A stretch of 64,000 nt of DNA from Cordilura impudica (Eukaryota; Arthropoda; Insecta; Diptera; Scathophagidae): positions 234,760,030 to 234,824,029 of the forward strand of contig OY821520.1 in assembly GCA_963682025.1 (NCBI GenBank), written 5' to 3'. Positions 45,913 to 58,257 of the stretch are shown piece by piece. The position numbers and the translations under genes were made by a program. How positions within the stretch are numbered: the stretch's first letter is position 1; every line of letters starts with the position of its first letter. Below the pieces are notes generated by a model that worked only from the letters and a program-made list of their open reading frames with translations, was not told the DNA's origin and did not search any database.

Positions 45913-48900
45913 TATACCCTCCACTCCAGTGTGCAGAGGGTATATATAAGTTTCTCATTCCGTTTGTAATTTGAAAAAAAATTTTGGAAACCATAAAATA
46001 TATATATTTGTGATCCTTATAACAACCGAAGTTGATATAGCAATGTCCGTCTGTCCGTCTGTGGAAATCACGATGACGGCATCAATCGGGCAGTTAGGGT
46101 GCTCGCTGACATAAAAAATGATTCATTAACATCCTGAAAAGTTTGCTATTTAAAATCGTCCAAATCTAAAAAAGTCTTGAAAAAATATAATTTTCTATGT
46201 TGTTCTTGTCACGATCACGCCCTGAATAGTGCAGCTACAGTGATCATTTTTAGTGAGAATGATTCACCAAATTCATGGGAAGATCTCTGTTTCAAAATCA
46301 TTAAAATCGGTGGAACAGGTCCTGGGAAATCTCCGAAAAAGTAAAAAAAAAATGAAAAATATGATGTTTCTATATTGTTCTTGTTGTTATTCTAAATGTT
46401 GTGTTGTTGTCATAGCTGGACTTGTTGTTCTTGTGGTCGTTGTGGTAATAATATAGTAAAAACTAACCCTTTGTACATTTTTTTTATTAACTCTGGTAGA
46501 AAATTTTAAAAGTTTCCGTTGTTTTGGCATCACTAAAAAAATTTGTTATATCATTTCTGTTATTACCACGAGCCTGCCTGCAAAATGTCAGATCGAATGG
46601 GTCACGGGAAAGGAGTTAAAATCGATCCAAAATTTTTTCGACAAGCAGACACTACGAGTTAATAAACATATGTATGTATGTACATATGTAAAGGGAGTAA
46701 AAATTCACCAGCATCTAAAGCAAATAGTGCTAAAATACCTAGTTGTTAATAAAAAAAAACAATGTAAATTTAGCAAAAAAAAAATTTTATGTATAAATTT
46801 ATTTAAAGAGAAAAACACAAAAATAACGTTTGATGTTGTATTTTTTGTGTGTAATATTTACATATACATACATACATGAACATATTAAATAATACAAATA
46901 AAATACATATATTATATAGATGTATATCCATAATAACTGCATGTTAGAAATAAATCGGTATATTATTTTATTTACATAAAATTCTGCAATATTTTGTTGT
47001 GGGGAAAATACATTTCTTTTGCATTAACGGTGTGTCACTTCATTTTGCTCATTTTGCTCAACTACATATCATACAGAACAATGTTAAGAGTATACACGGG
47101 CTGGTTTTTTATTTCATACGTTTTTTCATTATTCTTTTACAAATATGAACATAAGTTTGGCATGTTAACTTTTTGTTGTCTTTACAAAATAGAGTTACCA
47201 AGTTCATCAATGAGTTTTTTGCTTTCAAAACAGTTCTACATAGTTATATAGAATTATTATTCTGCTTTACCTGCAAAATATCTGATTGCGATTACATCTA
47301 ATTTTTAAAAATTGTTTATAATTACTAAAGTATTATTATTCACATAAACACGAAATTGCACTTTCAAAATTTTCCATTAAAATTTTAGAAATATCAATTG
47401 TAAAAACTGGAATTAAAATTTCCAATTATAAATTATAAAATATTAATTGAATTTCAGAAAATCATATCAAAACGTCGGAAATAATAATTTTAAATTTAGA
47501 AGACATCAATTACATCAAATTCAAAAAAAAGCACCAAATACCTATGTTTACATTTAAAAAATGTTTACATTAAAAAATATATTGGCATTCAGGAGAAATT
47601 AATAGCTTTTCAGTATCTTCTTTTAACGATAGTCGAATCGTTAAAAAAAAGAAAGTAGCAAAATTAACAGTAAAATTTTTAAACGATATTCGCTATTTTT
47701 AAAGTCAGCTGTTGTTGTTATCTAAACTACAACCATTTTTGTGTTGTTTATTCAATCGATAAAAACTTAAATTTTTAGGTTGAAATGTCGTCATACATAA
47801 ATAAAAATCATAAAATAGTGAAAATATTTTGCTTTTATTAAAAAAGTTTTTTATATAAATAAAAAAATTAAATAGCATATTCAATTCATTATTTCATTTT
47901 CAAATAAATACACAGAAATATTAGTAAAAAAATAAAGATATTAAACATAAACATAAAATCATCCTGTCAAACACGAAGTAATTTGTTTTTTTCTATTCTT
48001 CTTTGTGTTTTTCGCTTATTTTGACAGAGATGCCACTCGTTTACAATTTAAATAAATAGATCAACTGTCGTTAAGATGTATGTACTTAGTGAATCACTTA
48101 ACCCTTAGTGCAAACAACAATAGCTGTCGATATATTTAGCGATTGTCGGATCGTTGAAATTTACAGAATCACACTACAGAAAACATTAATTTAAATTTAA
48201 TGAATTTTAGAAAACGTCAAATGATATTTAAGAATTGCGAACATAAAAACTGTTACATAAATAAACGCAATTTGACGAGAATGTTATTTATATATAAATT
48301 TTCACAATTTTTTTGGACGAATATTTGAAGTTTTTCAGAAAATAAAGATAACAAATTATTTTATTAAAAATGTTTGGGACATTTGGTTTTTTGCGTTTGG
48401 CATCCCTAATTTGAATATTTATTATTATAAATTTATTCTCTATGTTTTCCAAATATGGCAATGTTTTAATAAAAAAGTTGAGAGAGCTTTTTTTTTTGGT
48501 TATTATTTGTTACTCCATCCGACCTACATACATGACCACAATGAAAAAATATTTCGCCAGTTAAAAGAAACTATACAGCCATATCCAATTTGCACGATTT
48601 AATGCATATAGCCACCCTACACAACCATTACCTTTGCAATGGAGGTTAGGGCGAGCTATTTAATTAGCAAAAACTAAATTAAACGAGAATTTATGTCATA
48701 TAACCGGAAACGCATGCATATAGGTATATATGTAACCTAAATGCATGCCGATCAGCAACCACGATGACCAAAAAGCAAACACCGAAATAAATCCGAAATA
48801 ATAGAAAAGACGAAAACCAACCCAAAGAATTTGCTGAAATAATTTGGTATTAAGTTTAACAAATTGTTTACTTTTTCATTTACATTTATTATCAAGACTC

Positions 48901-48957
48901 AAACCGAGGTGGAGGGTATCAAAGATTCGGCACAGCCGAATTTAACACTCTTACTTG
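45913..48957 (+). mobile_element. HINE-A4: complete DINE-1-like element
   Basis: It starts TATACCCTCCACTCCAGTG and ends with the stem-loop ATTCGGCACAGCCGAAT and AACACTCTTACTTG. By eye it is nearly collinear with HINE-A2 and A3, differing by scattered substitutions and small indels. It contains the block absent from A1 (about 47330-48273). It begins 37 bp after HINE-C1 and ends directly against the retrotransposon fragment at about 48990. No coding. Confidence 0.82.
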
Positions 48958-48989
48958 TTTATTGAGTCTTTGTTTTCGTTCAATTACAA

Positions 48990-50703
48990 TAATGATTTAT
49001 TTTACTTAACGATAGAAAAATATTTTTTTTGTTTATCAAACTGGCTAACAAAAAATAATGTCTTGAACGAGTTTCAAGCTGGGTTTAGAAAAGATTATTC
49101 TACTGTCGACAATATATTTAATCTTGTTAACATTGTAAATTTAAACAAAATAAATAATAAATATACGTATGCGTTCTCTGTTGACTTCTCGTGTGCCTTC
49201 GATACGAATCTCCAAAAATTATCCAAAAATTATAAAACAAGAGCAGAATTTGGGATGGATGTACATTTTCGGAACATTTTTTAGTTGAATCCGGGTAAAG
49301 CCAGGATGCTTATTAAGTCCAGTTTTGTTCTCTTTATACATAAATGATCTCCCCGATATTTTACCTGGTGGTATCAATGTTGCCAATATAAATGTAAAAG
49401 TTTTGTTATACGCGGACGATATTGTGATCCTATCCGACACACCTAGTGGTTTACAAGATATGATTGATGCTCTACAAGAACATTGTTTAACATGGAGCTT
49501 AAAAGTAAATTTGGCAAAATCAAAAATAGTTATTTTTCGTAAAGATGGCATTATGAACATGAAAATATTGAAATTGTTACCAGCTACACGTATCTTGGAG
49601 TCGATATAACATACAATCTATCTTTTAGAAAATATCTTCACAACAAGCTTTCGTCTTCTAAAATAGCCATAAATTCCACCTGGTCCAAGTATATAAATCA
49701 TCCAAAAATATCAAAAAGGAATAAACTAAAAATTTTTGAGGCTGGATCAAAAGCAATAATGTGTAATGCTGCTCATGTTTGGGGATATGAAAAATATGAT
49801 GATGTGGAGAAATTATTTCGTTTTTTCATTAAAAAAAAAATGCTATACCTACCAAGCACTACCCCTAACTACATGCTATACTTGGAGACTGGTCTAAATT
49901 CCATGTTTATTTCAACTCTCAGGTTACATTTTTCTTACATCAACAAAGTATTAGCTTTAAGTCCTCAAAGGTTACCACGAATATTGGCAGAGACAATTAT
50001 AGAGCTGAATATATACTGGCAAAAGAATGGTTAAATTTGTGTAACATGCTGGAATTTTGTCCTCCAATCAGCAATATTCCTATGTGTGTTTATTGGGAAG
50101 AGCTAATTGATCTTTTGAAACAAAAAGAAATAAATGATTTTACCCTCAACGCATCGAACTCACAGTTCCATGATCTTTATGCTCAACTTGATTATAATAC
50201 TACACCAAAACTTGCTGCTGAATTTTCCTCACCAGCTACTAGCTTAACTATAAAGGCTAGAGGTGGTTTGCTGAATCTCAACGCTAGATGCTTCAAAAAT
50301 AATACAGATGGTATATGTTCAATTTGTAACATGCACGAATCTGAAAATACTTTCCATTTCATTGGCATTTGTCCAATATACCTATAAAGAATTCAGAATT
50401 TTATACTTTGGTAAAAACACACTAAGTAAAAATGACGTATTTAATATATTAAATGGCACGACTTTCGTCTCTCTTTTCTAATATTTGGAATCATGTATAA
50501 AATATAGAAACCTTATACTAAATGAATTTGAATTTTAATTTAAAAAATTAAACAAATATGTAACAATTAATTTAAATGCCAATTTGGCAAACAGCAATAT
50601 TGCTACGCCAAATATAGACTGTAACTATGTAATAATTAATAAGTATGTTTAAACTTTTATATTATAATCTTAAAATCTATTAATAAATAATAATAATAAT
50701 AAT
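48990..50703 (+). pseudogene. Non-LTR retrotransposon fragment (reverse transcriptase to 3' tail)
   Basis: It starts inside the reverse transcriptase with CLSNWLTKNNVLNEFQAGFR, then FSVDFSCAFD, where an internal deletion follows. It resumes at a decayed GVKPGCLLSPVLF site, SLYINDLPD, and LLYADDIVIL (catalytic YADD intact, near 49409-49420), then YTYLGVDITYNLSFRK, the thumb, and a long C-terminal domain. That domain ends in a zinc-knuckle-like CSICNMHESENTFHFIGIC. Frame changes occur near 49270, 49565 and 50020, so it is dead. The 3' end has an untranslated stretch and an (AAT)n tail at 50682-50703, typical of several LINE clades. It is 5'-truncated. I do not assign the clade. Confidence 0.75.
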
Positions 50704-51460
50704 AGAAAAATATTTTTATTAGAACTATTTCGTCTTGTTCTAATAAAAGATAATTATGAGCAACATGCTAAACAGAGACGGTAAATAATACAACGTATTT
50801 TGGCATAAGTACATACATACATCATACATACATATGTATGTACATAAAAATGCTTGCTCCCGCCTTTAGCGATAACTTACAGAGTTAAATTATGTTAAAC
50901 AAAAAAAGAAAAATACTTATAAATAGATAAAATTTATACCAAATATAGATACATATATTATGTAATATTTAATATTGCTAAGTACCTACATATGTATATT
51001 ATAAATATTTTGTGAATTTATCTATTAAATAAATAAAAAAATAATAAAAATAATAGATAACATTTAAAACTATATCAACAAAATGTTAATCAGCAGTATC
51101 TTAACAGATATTATTACAGAACAGTTACAGAAAGGATTTAGTTTTTTCTATTAAAGCTAAAATAATTTTCGGAGTATCAGACGATGTTTGCTTTCCCATA
51201 ATGAGATTAGTTTATTTTACTTCTTTTTATGTATTATTAATTAGTACAAATCAACTTAAAATGAATTTTAGTGAAGTAAAACACGTGATCAGTGCAAACT
51301 TGTTACAAAAAATTTTGGTTCTTCCCCGAAATATAAAAAAGCGTAAGTAAGTCTTATCACTGTTTACTCTTCACTTTCGAGAGATATTGGCAATGTCCCC
51401 ACTTGATTTGATTTCATGTTTTATAGTAGTCAATCTCTAAATGGTATAGTAGTCAACTAT
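50704..51460. other. Unassigned AT-rich DNA
   Basis: No gene or repeat end recognised apart from TACATACATACATCATACATACATATG-type simple sequence near 50810-50840. Confidence 0.4.
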
Positions 51461-51479
51461 GTAATACTACAGGGAGTGA

Positions 51480-53706
51480 AAATTCCGTGGCTTAACAATG
51501 AAAACCCAACAAGAAGAAACTCGTAATATAAAGACTTAAGTTTTTCTGAAGCCAAAGCAGACGAATGCGCCGCGGACCGCCGGTGCATTGTCATGACGGT
51601 ACAAGATTTTTTGTTATTTAAGTGGGGTCGTTTTCTCTTAATTTCTTCATCCAATCTGTCCAATAACTCAACATAGTACTTGGCAGTTAATGAATATTAT
51701 ACCACGTGCATCCCAAAAAACACTGGCAATTACCTTTCCATTACCTTTCGATTGTTGAGTCTTTGGCTGCTTTGGTCGGCTTTCGCACGCTTGTAACCAC
51801 TCCACAGACTGTCTATTAGACTCTGGTGTATAATAATGAATCCACGTCTTATCCCTTGTTATAAATCGACGTAAAAATTCAGTTGAATTTACTTCAAACA
51901 TCTCCAAAGCATACTTTGAATCGAGCAGAAAGCTTTTTCATATTTAAATGATCATGTAATATGTGCCGAACTCATTATGTTGATATCTTTATGATGCCAG
52001 AAATCTCAATCACTTTAATGTTTCGATCATCCAATATAACTTGAAAGAGAGCCTTATTACTAAAATCCCCAAAAAGGGGGACCTCAAACAATGTGATAAT
52101 TGGCGGGGTATAGCCCTAACTCCCGCTGTGTGCAAAATTTTTAATAAGATAATTCTTAACCGTATCCTCCAACCCTTAGACGAAAAGCTACGAAAGGAGC
52201 AAGCTGGTTTTCGTCATAACCGATCGTGTGTTGACCAAATCAATAGCCTCCGCTTGATAATTGAACAGTGCAATGAATTCAACACCACAATGTATCTTAC
52301 CTTTGTAGACTTTGAGAAAGCGTTCGATGCCATCGACCGGAACAAGATATGGCATGCTCTTGCCAATAAGGGTATACCTACTAAGATTATCCGCCTCATA
52401 AAAGCACAATATGACAACTCCAAAATGCGGTTGTCACACTGCGGAAAAATTAGCCAACCTTTTGAAACATTAAGCGGCGTTAAGCAAGGGTGTCTCCTGT
52501 CCCCTATTTTATTCGTTACAGCACTAGACGAAATATTATCGACAACATCTGGCGGTAGTAGAGGTATACAATGGAGACTTAACGAGCAACTTGCAGATCT
52601 AGATTACGCGGACGATTTAGTCCTTTTAGCATCAAACAAACATGATATGCAAAAGAAGATAGATGACTTAGCTTCAACGGCATTGAAATACAGTCTGCGA
52701 ATCAACGCAAACAAAACAAAATGTATGGCCATTAAACCCCACCAAACGCCAACATTTATGCTAAACAACGTGCCAATCCAAAACGTCAACAACTTCTGCT
52801 ACCTAGGAAGCAACATTACGCCGGACGGAGGTGCTATAGGTGATGTAAACTCCAGAATACAAAAAGCCAAAACAGCATACTATAGCCTAAGAAATATCTG
52901 GAAATCCAATGCTCTTTCGCCTAAAACTAAATTACATATTTTTAACCCCTGCATAAAATCCATTCTCCTCTAAGGATCCGAAACCTGGTTGGTAAGCGAA
53001 GTCATTAAACACAAAATCCAAACATTTACCAATAGATGCTTACGAAATATTCAAAAAATTCGGTGGCCCAGAGTGGTTTCTAACGAACAACTTCTTCAAC
53101 TCGCGAACCAGGACAACATCAACACCCAAATAAAGAAGAGAAAATATAACTGGCTTGGACATACACTACGAAAACCATATAACGAAATATGCCATGAGAC
53201 ACTAGAATGGAACCCGCAGGGCTCGAAAAACCCAGGACGACCAAAGTTAACATGGAGACGAACAATTTTTAATGAAACACGTAAATCTTTTAGCGAACTA
53301 AGACACATCGCAGCCGACAGACAGAGATGGAGATTCTATGTACACAGCCTATATTCCTGATGGAATGTGCTGAAATATATAATATAACTTGATGCACTTT
53401 TCTTACGTTTTCTTCGGTAACTGCCTCATTTGGACGAACAGTACGATCTGCAAGATTTTTGCTCGTACGATCACGTTTAAATTCGGAATACCATCTTTAA
53501 ACCATTGAATATGACGGCGAAGATTCTCCATAATGTTTATCAATCCATTCTTTGACTTGGACAGTATTTTTTTCCCACCAAAAAACAATGTTTACCCAAA
53601 ACACGAAACTCTTTGCAATCCATTTTTTTGTAAACTTTAAAAACAGCATCATTTTTATAACGGTAACTTTTTTTCTAATTAATGAGATGTCATGAAATTT
53701 CGACAC
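51480..53706 (-). pseudogene. mariner transposase, interrupted and internally deleted
   Basis: N-terminal HTH on the minus strand near 53590-53500: KNTVQVKEWIDKHYGESSPS, then a stop where RW.SEFKRDRTS follows. The gene is then split at VRKVHQVIL by the RTE. It resumes at 52030 with LDDRNIKVIEISGIIKIST and HLNMKKLSARF. Next FLRRFITRDKTWIHYYTPES holds the first catalytic D (normally D-E-T-W-I-H; here D-K) and GKVIASVFWDARGI follows. The second D is in RHDNAPA (codon 51590-51592). After SALASEKLKSLYYEF the gene runs straight into the terminal repeat, so the third-aspartate region (usually ...PDLAPSD) is missing. Stops, frameshifts, deletion and insertion make it inactive. Confidence 0.85.
52045..53380 (+). 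pseudogene. RTE-like non-LTR retrotransposon, 5'-truncated, one nonsense change
   Basis: It is flanked by AATATAACTTGA on both sides (52033-52044 and 53381-53392), a 12-bp target duplication that fixes both borders. The single frame encodes SLITKIPKKGDLKQCDNWRG, QAGFRHNRSCVDQI, FVDFEKAFDAID (first catalytic Asp region), SGVKQGCLLSPILF, DYADDLVLLAS (YADD about 52605-52616), YLGSNITPDGG, then LL-stop-GSETW, KYNWLGHTLRKP and GRPKLTWRR. The stop TAA (52971-52973) sits where the family motif has a tyrosine (L-Y-G-S-E-T-W), so it is probably a TAC/TAT-to-TAA change; otherwise the frame is open to 53360. The endonuclease is lost by 5' truncation. RTE is my best clade guess. Confidence 0.85.
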
Positions 53707-53784
53707 AATTTTTCTAACAGTTGACCCTACTGAATAAACTAAATAAAAAAAATGGCAGTTGTAGCGTCATCGATGTAGTATTAC

Positions 53785-54168
53785 TTTTTATCGTAACTGC
53801 TGCACGTTAAATATCACAATATACAATATTGAACGTGTAACAGTGTCCTAAGTCAATATTATTTTGTAATAAGACAATTTAAAGCAATGGTGCCCAGGCC
53901 CTATGCACTCAATGCACTTTTGTTTTTGTAAAAGCACTTAGGCATAGGCAGTGTATTCCAATACACACATATAGCAGAGAAGTGGGAAAGTGATTTTTTT
54001 TTCACTTATAACTTTAAGGCTGAAGCTTTCAAATTATTCAGCCTAACACAAAATATCACATTTAAGACATTTCATTTCAGATATTTGTTATTTTTTCAGT
54101 GTACATGTAGGGAATAAAAATATGAAAAAAAATTGTTTTCTTTATATGTATTAGTGTTTGCACTTTCA
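53785..54168. other. Unassigned DNA
   Basis: No gene, repeat end or RNA recognised. Confidence 0.4.
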
Positions 54169-54171
54169 TAA

Positions 54172-54740
54172 TGCTGAGTACACACGATGGAACATCAACA
54201 GGAACATCGCCATGTTCCACTTAATGTTCCATCGTGTGTAGCATTGGCTCCTGTCAAAATCCATGTTTCAATTTTGGTTCCTCAAATATCAAATTATTTT
54301 GATATTTTATGTTTCCAAACTCAATGTTCCATCGTCTGTATCCATGTTTACTGTGTTTGCTCTCTTATTTCATTGAGAGAAGTCGTGCTGTAATGTTGTT
54401 TTGTATATCGGAGTAAAGAAAATAAAAGAGGGACGAAAATTTAACATAATGAAAATTTGAAGAATTTTATAAATAATAATGAATAGTGATAATGAAAATA
54501 TGAGGAATTTTATAAATTAATATAAAAATTTATAAATTAATATGTATATTTTATAAATTTTTAAAAATTTTATAGCTAAATATAAAATTTATTTTCTTCT
54601 GCGTATATTTGTTTAGTAGTATACATATTCAATAAACACACAGAACGGATGTTTCGTTTTTGGTTCTATCGTCTGTATTAAAAAATGGAAACATGTTTTT
54701 TCGCATGTTTCTCCTAATGTTCCATCGTGTGTACGCAGCA
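54172..54740. mobile_element. 569-bp MITE with TAA target duplication
   Basis: The left end TGCTGAGTACACACGATGGA matches the complement of the right end (TGCTGCGTACACACGATGGA), continuing through ACAT. TAA flanks each side (54169-54171, 54741-54743). The core CGATGGAACAT recurs inside in inverted form (near 54222 and 54323), so transposase-binding motifs may be multiplied. TAA duplication suggests the PIF/Harbinger superfamily. A short open frame over the left part has no recognisable product. Confidence 0.75.
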
Positions 54741-54743
54741 TAA

Positions 54744-56463
54744 GAAACCTCTGGGCATGCCTGATTTAAAGATTAAAAATTGGTGTTTACTTTTTTTTTG
54801 ACGCTCACAGTAAAATATTTACAAGACAAGCCTACCCTACACAATAGTGACAGTTAAATACGTGGCATTACTTTTTATTTATAAATAAATTTGTAGAAAA
54901 TAAGTTTCGAGAAAATTAAAATAAATTTTGTGAACAAATTTTTGTTTCGAAAAATATATGTATGTATGTGAAATCCCTGTTAGAGATTTCAAGGTGTTAC
55001 CTAAGGGGGGTTAGCCAAAAATACATATGTAGTTATAACATTGACTATAAAACTTGATGAATTTGAAAAAAAAATTTTTTTTTTAAATTACTTGCATATA
55101 GAAAATATACGAAAATGTCATATCTATATGTATGCTGCTGACTCGCTTACTCATCATTAGTCAAGACATCGTTCGGTACACTCAGTTTTGTTCGTAGATT
55201 CTCGTTTCAATGAGTTGCTAGTACAAAACAATTCGTTAGGTTGTGGGTAAACGTCGTCATCGTACTTTGCCATTCGTTTTTTTTTCTGATTCAGTTCATA
55301 CGTACAAGTTTTTTTTAAATTTTTTTTTCTTCGTTAGGTTCGTTGTTGTATTTTTCTCTATTTTTTTTTTTTTTTGGGTTGGTTTGTTTTGTTCATTTTT
55401 GCCGTATGTACATATTTGAATAGCATTGAGTGTCGTGAGTGTAGTGTAGTTTAGTGAGTGAGTAACGTATATAATAACGGTAGTCTCGTTGTAAGGCCCT
55501 GTTTTGTAATGAATGAATGTGTTTTGTGTGCTGGCTGGCTGGCTGCTATATTATTTGTTTTATACTCTTATAAGAGCGATAACGTCGTTAGCAGACTTCA
55601 CTAGACGCTGCTTAAGTGATGTCGTTGTCGTTGTGTTGTTGCTTTTGTTGTTGTAGTTATTGCTTTATTTAAGCACATTTATTTTGTTGTTTTGTTTGAA
55701 ATTTTTATATTTGGTATATGCAGTACGTATGTACATATGGATGTATGTATGTATGAATATACATACAACCAACTTTGGCGTAGGTAGTGTGTATAGATTA
55801 ATATTGTATTTTGGATAGATGTTTGTTTGGTTGTATGCATGAATGGATGGATGTATAGATGGATGGATGGATTGGTTAGTTGGTTGGTTTGTATGATGTC
55901 TATTCATTCATAGTAGAAATTTTTGTTTTGTATGTATGTACTGTATATCGTTTTTTTTTCACTGCTGTTACTAAGTAGAGGTCTGCTTAATTTCTAATAC
56001 CTATTTTTTTTTTCTATATGTACATATGTATGTATATAGTATATATTGGCCTGTTTTTCACCATAATACCTACATACCTACATACATCATCTTTTTTCGC
56101 AATGCCAATGAACTTTATGTGGTCAGTGTAAAGTTGGAGAACGTATGCGAAAAAGAGAAAGACAGATGAAGCTTCGGTGTAGAGTTCTCCATTGATTTTT
56201 GTTTTTCATTTTGCTTCATTAATATGGCCTCGATAATTTTATTTACAAAAAATTGTGTATGTATTTATGGTGCGAATGTATGTATCTATGTACATATGTA
56301 TCTATACTTGTATGATTAATTATATTTAATTCGTAAAAGATTTGTAAAATGTTAAGACGAACTGTGAATAAGCGCATTCGGTCTGACATTTGACTTATAT
56401 TTTTAATGTTCTCAATGAAAATGGTACAGTAAACGTTTTGCAATAAAAAAAGAAAAAAACAAT
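54744..56463. other. Unassigned, possibly unique host non-coding DNA
   Basis: No coding sequence is supported. About 55140-55660 is the least repeat-like stretch of the window: moderate GC and no match to other parts. CTCAGTTTTGTTCGTAG at 55181-55197 contains an arthropod initiator-like TCAGTT, but I see no TATA box at the right distance and no downstream frame, so a promoter is only a possibility. GGAT repeats lie at 55838-55875. Confidence 0.35.
55838..55875. repeat. GGAT/GGTT microsatellite
   Basis: Imperfect GGATGGATGGATG run followed by GGTTAGTTGGTTGGTT. Confidence 0.85.
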
Positions 56464-56545
56464 TTAGAGCGTTAAATTCGGATGTGCACAATCTTTGATG
56501 CCCTTCACCCGTGTTCTAAACACAATATTAAAAACAAGAGCAAAA
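56464..56545 (-). mobile_element. HINE 3' end fragment
   Basis: GAGCGTTAAATTCGGATGTG and CACAATCTTTGATGCCCTTC correspond to a decayed HINE 3' stem-loop and GGTGGAGGGTATCAAAG motif on the minus strand. It is truncated soon after. Confidence 0.45.
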
Positions 56546-56671
56546 GGCTAGGTTTTTTACAATGATTTTAATGGTTAATATGATAAATAACAAAAATTTT
56601 ATGTATTTTCAAAAATGATATTGATGGCTAATATGATAATTAACAAAACTGTTACGTATTTTCGTGATTTT

Positions 56672-58225
56672 TATAGCCTCCACACCTTAGTGGCAAAGGA
56701 TATATGTATATAGGTTTGTCATTCCGTTTGTAACGCATCGAAATAAATTCCGGAGACCCCAAAAATGTATATTTTTTGATCATTATAACAAGGGAAGTTG
56801 ATTTAGCGATGACTGTCTGTCCGCCTTTCTGTGGAAATCACGATCACGCCGTCAATATCCAGGCTAGACCGTTCGTTTTTGTATAAAATCGTTTATTAAC
56901 ATCACAAAGAAGTTGCTACTTAAAATCGTCAAAATCGGTCAAAGGAGTCACGTGTTATGAATGAAACTTTGAAAAAAACTCTTGAAAAAATAAAATTTTT
57001 CAGTGTGTTTGTTGTTTTTCTTAAGAATGTTGTAATTCTTCGAATTGTTGAAGTAATTACAGTTGTGTGTATATTAATACTGCACGTTGGCCTAAGCAAG
57101 TTTTACCACATATTTTTTATCATTAAAATTAAATATTAAAAATTAAAAATTAATAAAAATAAAAAATAAAAAAATAAAAATAAAAGATTAATATTGAAAA
57201 TTAAAAAATTTAAAATTAAAAGTAAAAATTAAAATTAAAAATTAAAAATTAAAAATTAAAACTTAAATATTAAATATTAAAAATTAAAAATTAAAAATTA
57301 AAAATTAAAAATTTAAAATTAAAAATTAAAAACTAAAAACGAAAAATGAAAAATGGGAAATGGAAAATGAAAAATGAAAAGTGGAAAATGGAAAGTGAAA
57401 AATAAAAAATGGAAAATTAAAAATGAAAAATGAAAAACGAAAATGAAAAATGAAAACTGGAAAATTTAAAATGTAAAATGGAAAATCGAAAATGGAAAGT
57501 GAAAAATGAAACATGAAAAATGAAAAATGGAAAATGAAAAATGAAAAATTAAAAATGGAAAATGAAAAATTAAAAACTAAAAATGGAAAATGAAAAACGA
57601 AAAATGGAAAACGAAAAATGAAAAATGGAAAATGAAAAATGGAAAATGGAAAATGAAAAATGAAAAATTAAAAATGGAAAATGAAGAATGAAATATGAAA
57701 AATGAAAAGTTAAAATTGAAAAATGGAAAATGAAAAATAAAAAAATTAAAAATAGAAAATGAAAATTGGAAAATAGAAAATGGAAATTGGAAAATTATAA
57801 ATGAAAAATTAAAAATTAAGAATTAAAAATGAAAATTGAAAAATGTATAATAAAAAATGAAAATTAAAAATTAAAAATTAAAAACAAAAAATTAAAAACT
57901 AAAAATTAAAAACTAAAAACTAAAAAATTAATAATTAAAAATTAAAAACTAAAAATTAAAAATTAAAAATTAAAAAATAAAAATTAAAAATTAAAAACGA
58001 AAAATGAAAAATGGGAAATGGAAAATGAAAAGTGGAAAATGGAAAGTGAAAAATAAAAAATGGAAAATTAAAAATTAAAAATGAAAAACGGAAAATGAAA
58101 AATGGAAAATTTAAAATGGAAAATCGAAAATGGAAAGTGAAAAATGAAACATGAAAAATGAAAAATTAAAAACTAAAAATGGAAAATGAAAATTGAAAAA
58201 TGGAAAATGAAAAATGGAAAATGAA

Positions 58226-58257
<32 letters not shown>

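Larger units (their letters stand above)
51461..53784 (-). mobile_element. mariner-family transposon, split by an RTE-like insertion
   Basis: GTAATACTACA at 51461-51471 is inverted at 53774-53784, a short remnant of the terminal repeats. Between them a mariner transposase runs on the minus strand, interrupted by a 1336-bp retrotransposon (52045-53380). Without the insertion the element would be about 1.0 kb against the usual 1.3 kb, because the 3' part of the gene is deleted. Confidence 0.7.

Noticed and set aside
57326..57514. 62-codon minus-strand frame rich in Phe, His and Ser
   Set aside because: Translation of the AAAATGG minisatellite; no independent support.
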